NCBI GenBank assembly: GCA_965246915.1 | Contig: CBDFGB010000010.1 | Span: 62,001 to 126,000 of the forward strand | DNA from: CAVRQM01 sp965246915 | GTDB taxonomy: Bacteria > Pseudomonadota > Alphaproteobacteria > Acetobacterales > Acetobacteraceae | Length of the DNA: 64,000 nt | Reading direction: 5' to 3' | Shown here: one piece after another, positions 33,238 to 41,397 of the stretch | Layout of the letters: the number at the start of each line of letters is the position of its first letter | Numbering within the stretch: position 1 is the first letter of the stretch | Translations under genes and position numbers: made by a program | Notes under the pieces: model-generated | Databases searched by the model: none | The model's input: only the letters and a program-made list of their open reading frames with translations | Told to the model about the DNA's origin: nothing

Positions 33238-34533
33238 TCAATGATGCACGAATAAAATCTGCTCCACCGACGGCCGATAGGCCCAAACCCCGGGCGTGCC
33301 CGGCGGCGCCTCCGGCACGAATCCGGCGGCCGCGACCGGCGTCGGCCGCGCCTCCTCCGCGGGGAAGTCCGGCGCGGGCGCGGGCGCGGAGGGCGACGCG
33401 AGGAACGACGCCGGTGCCAGTCGCAGCGCGCCCGCGACCAGCTTGATCGTGTGCTGATCGGCCTGGACCGCGAAGTGGTTGCCCGACAGCGCGCCGGCCA
33501 CTTGATACGTCGTCGTCCCCGCCGAGCCGACCACGGTCAAGGTCGTGCCGCTGACCACGGCGGAGTTGACCGTCTCGTTCTTGAAATTGATGGCGTCGCC
33601 CAGCGCCAGCCCGCCGACCGCGCCGGTAAAACTCGTCTGCGCGTCGAGTTGCAGCGTGCCGACGGCGCCCGTGGCGAAGGTCACGCCTCGCGACGTGGCC
33701 CCGCCGAGTTCGAGCGTGGAGGCATTCTCGATCCGCAAGCCGCCGGCTCCGGAAACGCTGCTGGCGAGTTTCAACACTCCGCCTTTCGCGTCGATCACGC
33801 CATTGTCGACGATGGAGGCGCTCATTGTGCCAAACCCCTGGACCAGTCCGGTCGCGCCCACCGTGGTCGAGGCGGAATACGTCTGGCCGTCGAGTTGCAG
33901 CACCCCGTTAGCCGTGATGGTTCCGACCGACGTGCTTGCCGCGAGTTCCAGCGTGCTGCCGGCATCGACCAACAGCGTGCCGGTCCCGGACGCCCCGGCA
34001 TTCAGTTTCAGCAGGCCGGCGCTGGATTCGATCGTGCCCGTGCTGGCGATGGCGTTGGTGAAGGTGCCCGACCCGATGATGCGCCCGGTGGAGGCCACCG
34101 TGATCGACGCCGCGGTGATCGTGCCGCCCGCGACCGTCAGGACTCCGCCGTCGGTGATGGCCTTGGTGGTGACGTAACCGCGTCCGCCGAGCACGGACAA
34201 CGTTCCGGTCGCGGCGATGCCGGTCAGCGTGGACTCAAGCGCGGTGAAGGTCGTCGTGCCGAACTGGATTTTTGATCCGACCGCGTTCAGCGTGACATTT
34301 CCGGTGACGCTGGTCAGCGGTGTCTGATTGAGTTGCAGCACCGAGTTGGCGTCCGCCCGAAGGCCGGCCGCGCTCCCGACCGTGCCGAGCAGCGCGAGCG
34401 TCCCGCCGCCGACCGCGTTCAACAATCCCGTCGCGCCCACGGCTGGCTTGACGACGCCGTAGCCGAGGATGGTGGTGGTCGAGGCGACGTCCAGCCTCGA
34501 CGCATCGAACGTGCCGCCGCCGAGTTGCAGCAC
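33238..34533 (-). pseudogene. 3' remnant of a repeat-rich adhesin/autotransporter passenger-like gene
   Basis: An open frame of 431 codons made of Gly/Ala/Ser/Thr-rich beta-helix-like repeats (GGVLTVAGGTITAAS, GTLLVDAGSTLELAAS, GVIDAKGGVLKLASS, LRIENASTLELGG), as in outer-surface adhesins. The end (PEAPPGTPGVWAYRPSVEQILFVHH) follows a proline/alanine-rich linker and is not a beta-barrel. There is no signal peptide; the repeat pattern begins abruptly at a GTG, and an in-frame TGA lies four codons upstream, beyond which plus-strand sequence of another gene follows. I infer that the 5' part was lost by deletion or insertion near 34535. A complete, separately secreted protein cannot be excluded. 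Confidence 0.6.
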
Positions 34534-34581
34534 GCCCCGTCCTCAGACACGCGCTTGGTCCGGCGCGGACCTCTGTGTCTC

Positions 34582-34610
34582 TTGACACCGTTTGCGGTAT
34601 GTGTTCAGTA
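34582..34610 (+). promoter_or_regulatory. possible promoter
   Basis: TTGACA at 34582-34587 is a perfect -35 hexamer; 17 bases later TCAGTA (34605-34610) is a poor -10. Transcription would begin about 34617, one base before the GTG start of the next gene, which has no ribosome site. That would make a leaderless message. Confidence 0.4.
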
Positions 34611-34617
34611 TGCGTTC

Positions 34618-35313
34618 GTGTATAACATCCACGCCCTGTTTCCGCCCGAGCCCATAGGACCTCCCGACCTCGCGGAGCGGCTGGGGCCGATCCTGCTGCA
34701 TCTGCGCCGGGCGGCGGCCGACCGGGCGGTGAGATACTGGGCCTATGTTCCGCTGGGTCTGCTGTTCGCGGCCTATCTCAGCAGCGTCATGCGACGGGTC
34801 GAATCCCTCGTCGCCCGCCACCGCGCCGGCCGGCTCCGGGTCCGCGCTCGGCCACACCGCGCCCGAACCGTCCAACCGCGGGAGGAACGGGAGAACGCCG
34901 TCCCAAAACGCCGGCTGCCGGCGCGGTCCGGCTGGGTGGTCGAATGGCTCGGCCATCACGCCGCCGGCTGCGCCGCTCAGCTCCGGCACATGCTGACCCA
35001 CGACCCCGACCTGGTTGCCCTGCTGGACGCCGGGCCGCAGGCCGGTCGGGTCCTCAGACCACTCTGCCGGATGCTGGGGATGGAGCCCGGGCCGGACCTG
35101 CCCCCCTCGCTGTTTCCGCTTCGCGCGGCTGGGTCGCCTGGGCCCGCGACACCCGCACCTCCCGAAGTCGGCTCCGTGGGCGCCGCGCTCACCGCGACGC
35201 CGGAGCGGACGCCCCGTCCCGGTCCACCGAACACGCGGCAGGCGGCGGAGCCTCCGCCTTCCGCTTCGTTGGCCGGACCAGGGTGGAGGACGTTTTCAAA
35301 CTCCGCCCGATAA
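34618..35313 (+). CDS. single-pass membrane-type protein of unknown function
   Basis: A 231-residue protein starting with GTG (VYNIHALFPPEP...). Visible parts: an N-terminal segment, one hydrophobic helix at about residues 41-60 (YWAYVPLGLLFAAYLSSV), a strongly basic stretch (residues 60-100), a helical region resembling HMLTHDPDLVALLDAGPQAGR followed by VLRPLCRMLG, and a long Pro/Ala/Arg-rich disordered tail. The arrangement is reminiscent of hypothetical proteins I associate with Acetobacteraceae, but no function is known. No ribosome site precedes the GTG. An in-frame upstream extension would enter the adhesin remnant and is rejected. Confidence 0.55.
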   Translation: MYNIHALFPPEPIGPPDLAERLGPILLHLRRAAADRAVRYWAYVPLGLLFAAYLSSVMRRVESLVARHRAGRLRVRARPHRARTVQPREERENAVPKRRLPARSGWVVEWLGHHAAGCAAQLRHMLTHDPDLVALLDAGPQAGRVLRPLCRMLGMEPGPDLPPSLFPLRAAGSPGPATPAPPEVGSVGAALTATPERTPRPGPPNTRQAAEPPPSASLAGPGWRTFSNSAR

Positions 35314-35337
35314 TCCCCGGAGAAAGTGCGTCCATTT

Positions 35338-35355
35338 TGTTACGTTATTGCAACA
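35338..35355. promoter_or_regulatory. AT-rich imperfect dyad, possible operator
   Basis: TGTTACGTT-ATTGCAACA matches its reverse complement at 6 of 9 positions per half and lies in a 25-base AT-rich pocket in otherwise GC-rich DNA. Shape and size resemble Fur/Zur-family sites, but this is only a resemblance. It is about 80 bases before the small membrane protein gene at 35436. Confidence 0.3.
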
Positions 35356-35435
35356 TTCAGGGTGGGCCGAGTGGGTCCAAGGGCGGGAGTGCTCGCTGCG
35401 GCGACGGCCGGCCGCGATTGCGCTAAAGCCCTCCG

Positions 35436-35600
35436 ATGATCGACCCTTCGCAGAACCCGCCACGCCGCTTCGATATCCTGCCGCTCGTTCTGCTGGTCGC
35501 GATGGCGGCCCTGTTTGTCGCGGCGTGGTGGCTGTTTCCGCTGCTACAGCACTACGTCTACTGGCAGGACTGCGCCGCCTCCGGACGGACCAATTGCTGA
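35436..35600 (+). CDS. 54-residue single-pass membrane protein
   Basis: A small protein beginning MIDPSQNPPRRFDIL, with one membrane helix (about residues 15-37, including LLVAMAALFVAAWWLF) and a short C-terminal tail bearing two cysteines in CAASGRTNC. The positively charged N-terminus suggests the tail is periplasmic, where the cysteines could form a disulfide. It converges on smpB with 6 bases between the stops. Too short for most gene callers, but the fixed layout (basic N-terminus, helix, Cys-tail) argues that it is real. Function unknown. Confidence 0.6.
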   Translation: MIDPSQNPPRRFDILPLVLLVAMAALFVAAWWLFPLLQHYVYWQDCAASGRTNC

Positions 35601-35606
35601 GCCGTC

Positions 35607-36092
35607 CTACCCCCGCGCCCGCAACAGCCTCGCCTTGTCTCGCTGCCAGTCCCTCGCCGCCACGGCGGCACGCTTGTCGGCGTGTTTGCGGCCCTCGGCG
35701 ACGCCCAGCAGCACCTTCGCGCGGCCCTTGTCGTTGAAGTGAATATCGAGCGGCACCAGCGTGGATCCCTGCCGGGCCACCGCACCCAGCAGCGCATTGA
35801 TCTGCTTGTGCTTGAGCAACAATTTTCGCGGCGCGCGCGGCTCGAACCGGCTCAGGACGCCGCCCTGGTATTCCGGAATATAGCAATTGAAGAGGAACAG
35901 CTCACCGTCCCGCTCGCCCGCCCACGCCTCGGTCAGCGCCGCGCGCCCGTGCCGCAGGCTTTTCACCTCCGGGCCTTTCAGCACGAGGCCCGCCTCCACC
36001 GTCTCCTTGATGGTGTAGTCGTAACGTGCCTTGCGGTTCTGGGCGGCGATGCCGTGCGAGATCAGGCCGCCCTTGGATTTCTTCTCCGCCAT
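35607..36092 (-). CDS. smpB: SsrA-binding protein SmpB
   Basis: A 161-residue tmRNA-binding protein that loads tmRNA onto stalled ribosomes (trans-translation). Landmarks: AQNRKARYDYTI, VLKGPEVKSLR, FNCYIPEY, RKLLLKHKQI, GSTLVPLDIHFNDKGRAKV and the basic C-terminal tail with KHADKR and RDWQRDKARLLR, which mimics mRNA in the A site. Length is normal. It follows dapA closely on the same strand (9 bases), a common alphaproteobacterial arrangement. No tmRNA gene is visible nearby. Confidence 0.96.
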   Translation of the reverse strand: MAEKKSKGGLISHGIAAQNRKARYDYTIKETVEAGLVLKGPEVKSLRHGRAALTEAWAGERDGELFLFNCYIPEYQGGVLSRFEPRAPRKLLLKHKQINALLGAVARQGSTLVPLDIHFNDKGRAKVLLGVAEGRKHADKRAAVAARDWQRDKARLLRARG

Positions 36093-36101
36093 GCCCAAAA
36101 A

Positions 36102-36980
36102 TCAGTTCAGCAATCCGGCCTCGACCATGGCCGCGCGCACTCGCGCTTTTGTCGCCTCGGCCAGCGGCGCGAGCGGCAGACGGGTCGTCTCGGTGCCATG
36201 CCCCAGCAGACTCGCGGCATATTTCACCGGCGCCGGACTGGTCTCGGCGAACATCGCATCATGCAGCGGAACCAGGCGCGCCTGGGTCGCCATCGCGTCG
36301 GCCACGCGCCCATCCTGCCACGCGCCATGCATTGCGCTGCACAAACGAGGTGCCACGTTGCAGGTGACGCTGATGCAGCCGTCGCCGCCGGCCGCGAGGA
36401 ACGCCAGCGCGGTATGATCCTCGCCGGACAGCTGGACGAATGCCTCGCCGCACGCCCGCGTGGTGTGCAGCGGCCGTGCGAGATTCGTGGTGGAATCCTT
36501 CACGCCGACGATGTTCGGGTGTTTCGACAGCCGGGCCATCGTCTCGACGCTCATGTCCACCACGCTGCGCGGCGGAATGTTGTAGATGATGACCGGCAAG
36601 TCCGCGGCGTCGGCGACGGCGGTGAAATGCAGGAACAGCCCTTCCTGCGTCGGCTTGTTGTAATAGGGTGTCACCACCAGCACCCCGTCCGCGCCCGCCG
36701 CCTTCGCGTGGCGCGCGAGGCTGACCGCCTCGGCGGTGCTGTTCGATCCGGCGCCGGCGATCACCGGCACGCGCCCGGCGGCGACCGCGATGGTCACCTC
36801 GACGACCCGGCGATGCTCCTCGTGGGTGAGCGTGGGGGACTCGCCGGTGGTGCCGACCGGCACCAGACCCTGGGTGCCCTCGGCGATCTGCCAGTCGACG
36901 AATGTCTCGAGTGCGGCCTCGTCCACCGACCCGTCCTCGCGCATCGGCGTGATGAGCGCGACCAGGGAACCCTTCAGCAT
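36102..36980 (-). CDS. dapA: 4-hydroxy-tetrahydrodipicolinate synthase
   Basis: A 292-residue class I aldolase condensing pyruvate with aspartate semialdehyde, first step of lysine and diaminopimelate synthesis. Active-site residues fall at the same numbers as in E. coli: T44 and T45 (VGTTGESPT), Y133 (IIYNIP), R138 and the Schiff-base lysine K161 (VGVKDST). Length and start (MLKGSLVALITPM, with GGAGAGG upstream) are normal. It is divergent from the lytic transglycosylase gene at 37058, with 77 bases for both promoters. Confidence 0.96.
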   Translation of the reverse strand: MLKGSLVALITPMREDGSVDEAALETFVDWQIAEGTQGLVPVGTTGESPTLTHEEHRRVVEVTIAVAAGRVPVIAGAGSNSTAEAVSLARHAKAAGADGVLVVTPYYNKPTQEGLFLHFTAVADAADLPVIIYNIPPRSVVDMSVETMARLSKHPNIVGVKDSTTNLARPLHTTRACGEAFVQLSGEDHTALAFLAAGGDGCISVTCNVAPRLCSAMHGAWQDGRVADAMATQARLVPLHDAMFAETSPAPVKYAASLLGHGTETTRLPLAPLAEATKARVRAAMVEAGLLN

Positions 36981-37057
36981 GTCGGCCTCTCCATCCAGGG
37001 CGGGAAACTAGGCTCGCGGGGGATGCGCCGCAAGGCGCGCACGGTGTAAGCGGAGCC

Positions 37058-39001
37058 ATGCGCCGCGCCATCGTCCTCGCAACGGTTCTGCTGACCGCCC
37101 AACTCGCCGGCACGCCGGCGCGGGCGCAGGATGTCATGGCGGCGGTGCGCGCCCGGTCCTGGCCGCAGGCCGACGCAGCGGCCGCCGCCTACGCCGATCC
37201 GGTGGCACGAAAACTCGTGCTGTTCTACCGGCTCCTGACGCCGCAGGCGGCCTCGCTCGCCGAGCTGGATACGTTCATCGCGAGCAGCCCCGACTGGCCG
37301 ATGCAGGCCGGGCTTGCCCGCCGCCGCGACGAGGCTCTCGCCGCCGAACCCGACGATGCCGCGGCCCTCGCCGCCTGCGGCCATCCGCCGGCGCTCGCCA
37401 TCGCCCTGGCCAGGTGCGCCCAGGCCTCGCTCCGGCAGAACCGGGCAGGCGCCGAAAAGTTCGCCCGGGCCGCCTGGATCGCCGCCGACCCCGATCCGGC
37501 ATGGGAGGCCAATTTCCTGCAGGGCTTCGGCCCGGAGATCGGCCCCGAGCCGAACTGGCGGCGGTTCGAGCGGCTGGCCTGGGCGAGCCCGGCCGATGCC
37601 GCTCGCGTGACGTCACGGCTGGACGGCGGCGACCGCCAGACGGCCGAGGCCATCCTCGCGTTGCGCCGCGACGACCCGCGCGCCGCCGATCTTGTCTCGG
37701 CCGTCCCCGCGGCAAGGCGGCAAGACCCGCTGCTGGTCCTGGAGCGGCTGCGCTGGCTGCGCCGGGCGGGACGCGATGCCGAGGCGCTCACGCTGTGGGC
37801 CACCGACGGCCTCGCCGCCGAGCGCGAGGCGGTGGACCACCGCGCGCCGTTCTGGGACGAGCGCAACATTCTGGCGCGCCGACGGCTGCGCGACGGCGAC
37901 GTTTCCGGCGCCTACGCGCTCACCTCCAACACGGCGCAGAACGCGCCGGAGCAGGTCGCCGACGCGGCGTTCCTGTCGGGGTTCATAGCTCTGCGCAAGC
38001 TCGCCGACCCGGCGCGCGCGCGCCGCCACTTCGCGGCCCTCGCGGATGTCTCGAAAGCCGCCCTGACGCAGTCGCGCGCGCAATACTGGCTCGCCCGCGC
38101 CGCCCAGGCGCAGGGCGACGAGGCCGAAGCGGGCCGCGCGCTTGCCGCCGCCGCCGACTGGCCCGGCACGTTCTATGGCCAACTCGCCGCCGGCGAGGAG
38201 GCTGCCGCGACCCGGATCGCCGCCGCCCGCGACCCGGTATGGGACCGTGAACAGGCGCTGGCCTTCGCCGGCCGCGAACTGGCGCGGGCGGCGGCGTGGC
38301 TGGTCGCCTGGGGCGACCCGAGGCGGGCCAGCACGTTCCTGCTGCGCCTGCCGGAGATCGCGCGCGATCCGGTCGACCTGTCGCTGGCGGCCCACCTCGC
38401 GGCCGGATTCGGCATGACCGACACGGCGGTGACGCTGGCGCGACGGGCCGGACGCAGCGGCGTGGTGCTGCTGCAGGCCGGCTGGCCGGTCGCCGCCGCG
38501 ATCCCCTCCGACTTGCCCGCCGCCCCGCCCGTCGACGCGGCCCTGACGCTTGGCGTGATCCGTCAGGAGAGCAGTTTTGACGCCTCGACCGTGAGCCCGG
38601 CCGGCGCGCGCGGCCTCATGCAATTGATGCCGGCTACCGCCGCGCAGGTGGGTCGACAGCTCGGCGTGGACGCTCCGCTTGCCGCGCTGGTTGGTGACCC
38701 CGCGCTGAATATCAGACTGGGAGCCACGTACCTGGCGGGAGTCCTGCAAAAGTTCGATGGCGCGGTCCCGCTGGCCGTGGCCGCCTACAATGCCGGGCCG
38801 TCGCGGGTGACGGACTGGCTCGGCGCATACGGCGACCCGCGCACCGGCGCGCCGGAGATGATCGATTGGATCGAGCTGATCCCGTTCACGGAGACCCGGA
38901 ACTACGTCCAGCGGGTGATCGAGAACACGGTCGTCTATCGCGTGCGGCTCGGCGAGGCACCAACCAGCCCGTTGGGACGATGGCCGCGCTCGCCCGCGTG
39001 A
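37058..39001 (+). CDS. soluble lytic murein transglycosylase (Slt70-like)
   Basis: A 647-residue periplasmic peptidoglycan lytic enzyme. A Sec signal peptide (residues 1-24, ending PARAQ) is followed by a long alpha-superhelical domain rich in Ala/Arg repeats, and a C-terminal SLT domain. The catalytic glutamate is E504 in IRQESSFD; ARGLMQLMP, NIRLGATYL and VAAYNAGPSRV complete the lysozyme-like fold. Slt enzymes make 1,6-anhydromuropeptides during wall turnover. Its last 22 bases overlap pgpA, beginning a run of overlapping genes to 41254. Confidence 0.92.
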   Translation: MRRAIVLATVLLTAQLAGTPARAQDVMAAVRARSWPQADAAAAAYADPVARKLVLFYRLLTPQAASLAELDTFIASSPDWPMQAGLARRRDEALAAEPDDAAALAACGHPPALAIALARCAQASLRQNRAGAEKFARAAWIAADPDPAWEANFLQGFGPEIGPEPNWRRFERLAWASPADAARVTSRLDGGDRQTAEAILALRRDDPRAADLVSAVPAARRQDPLLVLERLRWLRRAGRDAEALTLWATDGLAAEREAVDHRAPFWDERNILARRRLRDGDVSGAYALTSNTAQNAPEQVADAAFLSGFIALRKLADPARARRHFAALADVSKAALTQSRAQYWLARAAQAQGDEAEAGRALAAAADWPGTFYGQLAAGEEAAATRIAAARDPVWDREQALAFAGRELARAAAWLVAWGDPRRASTFLLRLPEIARDPVDLSLAAHLAAGFGMTDTAVTLARRAGRSGVVLLQAGWPVAAAIPSDLPAAPPVDAALTLGVIRQESSFDASTVSPAGARGLMQLMPATAAQVGRQLGVDAPLAALVGDPALNIRLGATYLAGVLQKFDGAVPLAVAAYNAGPSRVTDWLGAYGDPRTGAPEMIDWIELIPFTETRNYVQRVIENTVVYRVRLGEAPTSPLGRWPRSPA

Positions 39002-39432
39002 TCGCAAGCGTCGGCGGCGTGGGACATGTCGGGGTCGCCCCCGGCACCGCCGGCTCGCTCGTGGCGCTCGCGGCGGGGGCTGCGCTGCTCGCCGGACATC
39101 CGGCCACGCTGTGGGCCGCCGCGCTGATCGCCACGTTCGGCGGCCTCTGGGCGATCTCGGCCGCGCACGTCGATGGGGACCCGGGATGGGTGGTCGTCGA
39201 CGAGGTGGCCGGACAGTGGATCGCCCTCCTGCCGCTGCCGCGCCCCACCTGGCCCGCCGTGCTGGCCGCGTTCGCGCTGTTTCGCCTGTTCGACATCGCC
39301 AAGCCCGGCCCGGTCGGCTGGGCGGACCGCCAGCCCGGCGCGTTCGGGATCATGGCCGACGATGTTTTCGCGGGCGTCCTCGCGGCCCTCGCACTGCTGG
39401 CGGCGCAGTGGGCGACGGGGCTGTTCTGGTGA
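38980..39432 (+). CDS. pgpA: phosphatidylglycerophosphatase A
   Basis: A 150-residue inner-membrane phosphatase that converts phosphatidylglycerophosphate to phosphatidylglycerol. Family motifs are GVGHVGVAPGTAGSLVAL at the N-terminus, VVVDEVAGQW in the middle and DIAKPGPVGWAD, followed by GIMADDVFAG near the end; these contain the metal- and phosphate-binding acidic residues. Three or four hydrophobic helices fit PgpA. The ATG at 38980 overlaps the slt gene by 22 bases, and the stop overlaps the next start by GTGA. Confidence 0.9.
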   Translation: MAALARVIASVGGVGHVGVAPGTAGSLVALAAGAALLAGHPATLWAAALIATFGGLWAISAAHVDGDPGWVVVDEVAGQWIALLPLPRPTWPAVLAAFALFRLFDIAKPGPVGWADRQPGAFGIMADDVFAGVLAALALLAAQWATGLFW

Positions 39433-40763
39433 CCGAGCCATTGCCGGGTGCTGCGGAGCGGCGCGCGATGGGCCACGAACTGCGCCGCGCGGTGCCGCGC
39501 AGCGCGCACGCGACTTGGTCGACGCCGCACGAGCGCGCGCATCCCGTCGCCACCCTCCTGGCTGCCGAGGAGGGGCGCCTGCCCGCCCTGCTGCCGCTCC
39601 GCCATCGCCGCATGGCGACTGATTCCAGCACGTTCCTGCGTGGCGCCACTGCGCTGATGGCCGCCGACCTCGCCGGTCTGCCGAGATCGGGCCTGCGCGT
39701 CGTGGCCTGCGGCGACGCCCATCTCGGCAATTTCGGCGCGGTCGCGGCTCCCGAGGGCGCGGCCGTCTTCGACATCAACGATTTCGACGAGGCCGCCTCG
39801 GCGCCGTTCGAGTGGGACCTGAAACGTCTCGCGACCAGCCTCGTGCTCGCCGGCCGAACCCGCGACCTGCCGCCCCGCGCCACCCGTGCCTTGAGCCGTC
39901 GCGCCGCGCATGCCTATCGCCGACAGATGGACGCGTTGGCCGACTTGCCCCCGCTCGATGCCTGGCGCGTCCGCCTCGATCTGGAGCGGCTGGTCGAGGA
40001 CATCGCCGACCGCGACACCCGCAAGCGCGAGCGCCAGCGGCTCGCCGAGATGGTGCACGAGAGCCGTCATACCTATGCGAACCTGGTCTCCAAGTCTGGC
40101 ACGCTGCGCCTGCCCGAACGGCCGCCCACGGTCTTCCGAATCGGCCCGGAGGAGGGCTTCGCCCACGTCGCCTTCGACGCCTACCTCGACGCGGTGCGTC
40201 CCGAGCAGAGGGCGCTGCTGGACCGCTATCGGCTGCGCGACGTCGCGTTCAAGGCGGCCGGTATCGGCAGCGTCGGCATGTTCTGCGCGATCGGCCTCTT
40301 CGCGAGCGGCGACGGCGACGTGCTCTTGCTGCAGTTGAAGGAAGCACGAACCTCGGTGCTGGAGGCGCATGCCGGCCCCAGCCCCTATGCCCCCGGTGAG
40401 CGGGTCGTGTCCGCGCAGCGCACGATGCAGGCCGCACCCGACCCCCTGCTGGGCTGGACGCGCGCACCGATCGACGGCCGATCGTTCTACGTGCGCACCC
40501 TGGCCGACCCCCGCCTGTCCGCCGCCTGGGGCCGGATCGAGGCTGATGCGCTGCGCTTCTACGCGCTGCTGTGCGGACGGACGCTGGCGCGGGCGCACGC
40601 GCGGTCCGGCGATGCGGCGATGATCGCGGGATATCTGGGAGAGGGCGAGGCGTTCGACATCGCGATCTCCGAGTTCGCCATGACCTATGCCGACCAGGTC
40701 GAGCGCGACCACGCGACCTGGGGCGCGGCGATCAAGGCCGGCGACGTCGAGGTGGCCCCGTGA
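39429..40763 (+). CDS. DUF2252 family protein (kinase-like fold)
   Basis: A 444-residue protein of the DUF2252 family, which resembles aminoglycoside phosphotransferases. The phosphotransferase-like motifs are VACGDAHLGNFG (catalytic Asp and Asn) near residue 96 and FDINDFDEA (metal Asp) near 117, followed by EWDLKRLATS. A C-terminal helical part ends AMTYADQVERDH. Substrate and biological role are unknown. The GTG start overlaps the pgpA stop, and its stop overlaps the next gene (GTGA), so it is translated as part of the slt-pgpA-cinA-like run. Confidence 0.85.
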   Translation: MTEPLPGAAERRAMGHELRRAVPRSAHATWSTPHERAHPVATLLAAEEGRLPALLPLRHRRMATDSSTFLRGATALMAADLAGLPRSGLRVVACGDAHLGNFGAVAAPEGAAVFDINDFDEAASAPFEWDLKRLATSLVLAGRTRDLPPRATRALSRRAAHAYRRQMDALADLPPLDAWRVRLDLERLVEDIADRDTRKRERQRLAEMVHESRHTYANLVSKSGTLRLPERPPTVFRIGPEEGFAHVAFDAYLDAVRPEQRALLDRYRLRDVAFKAAGIGSVGMFCAIGLFASGDGDVLLLQLKEARTSVLEAHAGPSPYAPGERVVSAQRTMQAAPDPLLGWTRAPIDGRSFYVRTLADPRLSAAWGRIEADALRFYALLCGRTLARAHARSGDAAMIAGYLGEGEAFDIAISEFAMTYADQVERDHATWGAAIKAGDVEVAP

Positions 40764-41254
40764 TCGGCGCGACAACACTGGCTCTGTCCGAGGCCCTGCT
40801 GGCGGCGGCCCGCGCGCGGCGGCTTCGGATCGCCACGGCCGAAAGCTGCACCGGAGGCCTGATCGCCGCGACACTGACGGCGATCGCCGGCAGCAGCGAC
40901 ATGGTCGACCGCGGGTTCGTCACCTACTCGAACGAAGCGAAGACCGAAATGCTCGGCGTGCCGGCTGCATTGATCGCCCAAGACGGCGCGGTCAGCGAGG
41001 CGGTCGCGCGGGCCATGGCCGCGGGCGCGCTCGCGCGGTCGGCGGCGAATCTCGCTGTCGCGGTCACCGGCGTCGCCGGCCCGGGCGGCGGCAGTGCCGA
41101 GAAGCCGGTGGGGCTCGTCTGGTTCGGCCTTGCACGCGACGACGACGTCCGGACGTGGCGCGTGGTGTTTCCGGGCGACCGGGGCGCGGTGCGCGAGGCT
41201 ACGGTGGTGGAGGCGTTGCGGGCGCTCGCGGGGACGTTGCGTGGTCCAGAATGA
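40760..41254 (+). CDS. CinA C-terminal-domain amidohydrolase (nicotinamide-nucleotide amidase, PncC-like)
   Basis: A 164-residue stand-alone CinA C-terminal domain. This family deamidates nicotinamide mononucleotide to nicotinate mononucleotide in pyridine nucleotide recycling. Motifs: TAESCTGGLIAATLTAI with the reactive Ser/Cys region, FVTYSNEAKTEMLGV, AVSEAVARAMA and AVTGVAGPGGG(S). GTG at 40760 overlaps the DUF2252 stop (GTGA). It ends the overlapping four-gene run, a typical alphaproteobacterial pgpA-cinA association with an added DUF2252 gene. Confidence 0.92.
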   Translation: MIGATTLALSEALLAAARARRLRIATAESCTGGLIAATLTAIAGSSDMVDRGFVTYSNEAKTEMLGVPAALIAQDGAVSEAVARAMAAGALARSAANLAVAVTGVAGPGGGSAEKPVGLVWFGLARDDDVRTWRVVFPGDRGAVREATVVEALRALAGTLRGPE

Positions 41255-41397
41255 ACCGACGGGCGGCGACCAGGTCGACGTCGTCTGGCAAGATCACGTT
41301 CGCGTCGCGTGGCACGGCGATGTCGGGCTTCACGTCGTCCGTGGCGTGCATCCGCATAGAGCCAACGCGACAGCCACGGCGAGCCGCCAGAATCGGA
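41255..41397. other. short gap with a possible minus-strand coding remnant
   Basis: No firm gene in 143 bases. On the minus strand a short open frame reads VKPDIAVPRDANVILPDDVDLVAARRFI, which looks more protein-like than chance but starts without a clear ribosome site and ends inside the PncC-like gene. It could be a degraded 3' piece of an older gene or an unrecognised small protein. Confidence 0.25.

Noticed and set aside
38886..40874. A 662-codon minus-strand open frame
   Set aside because: Antisense to pgpA and the DUF2252 gene; composition of a shadow frame.
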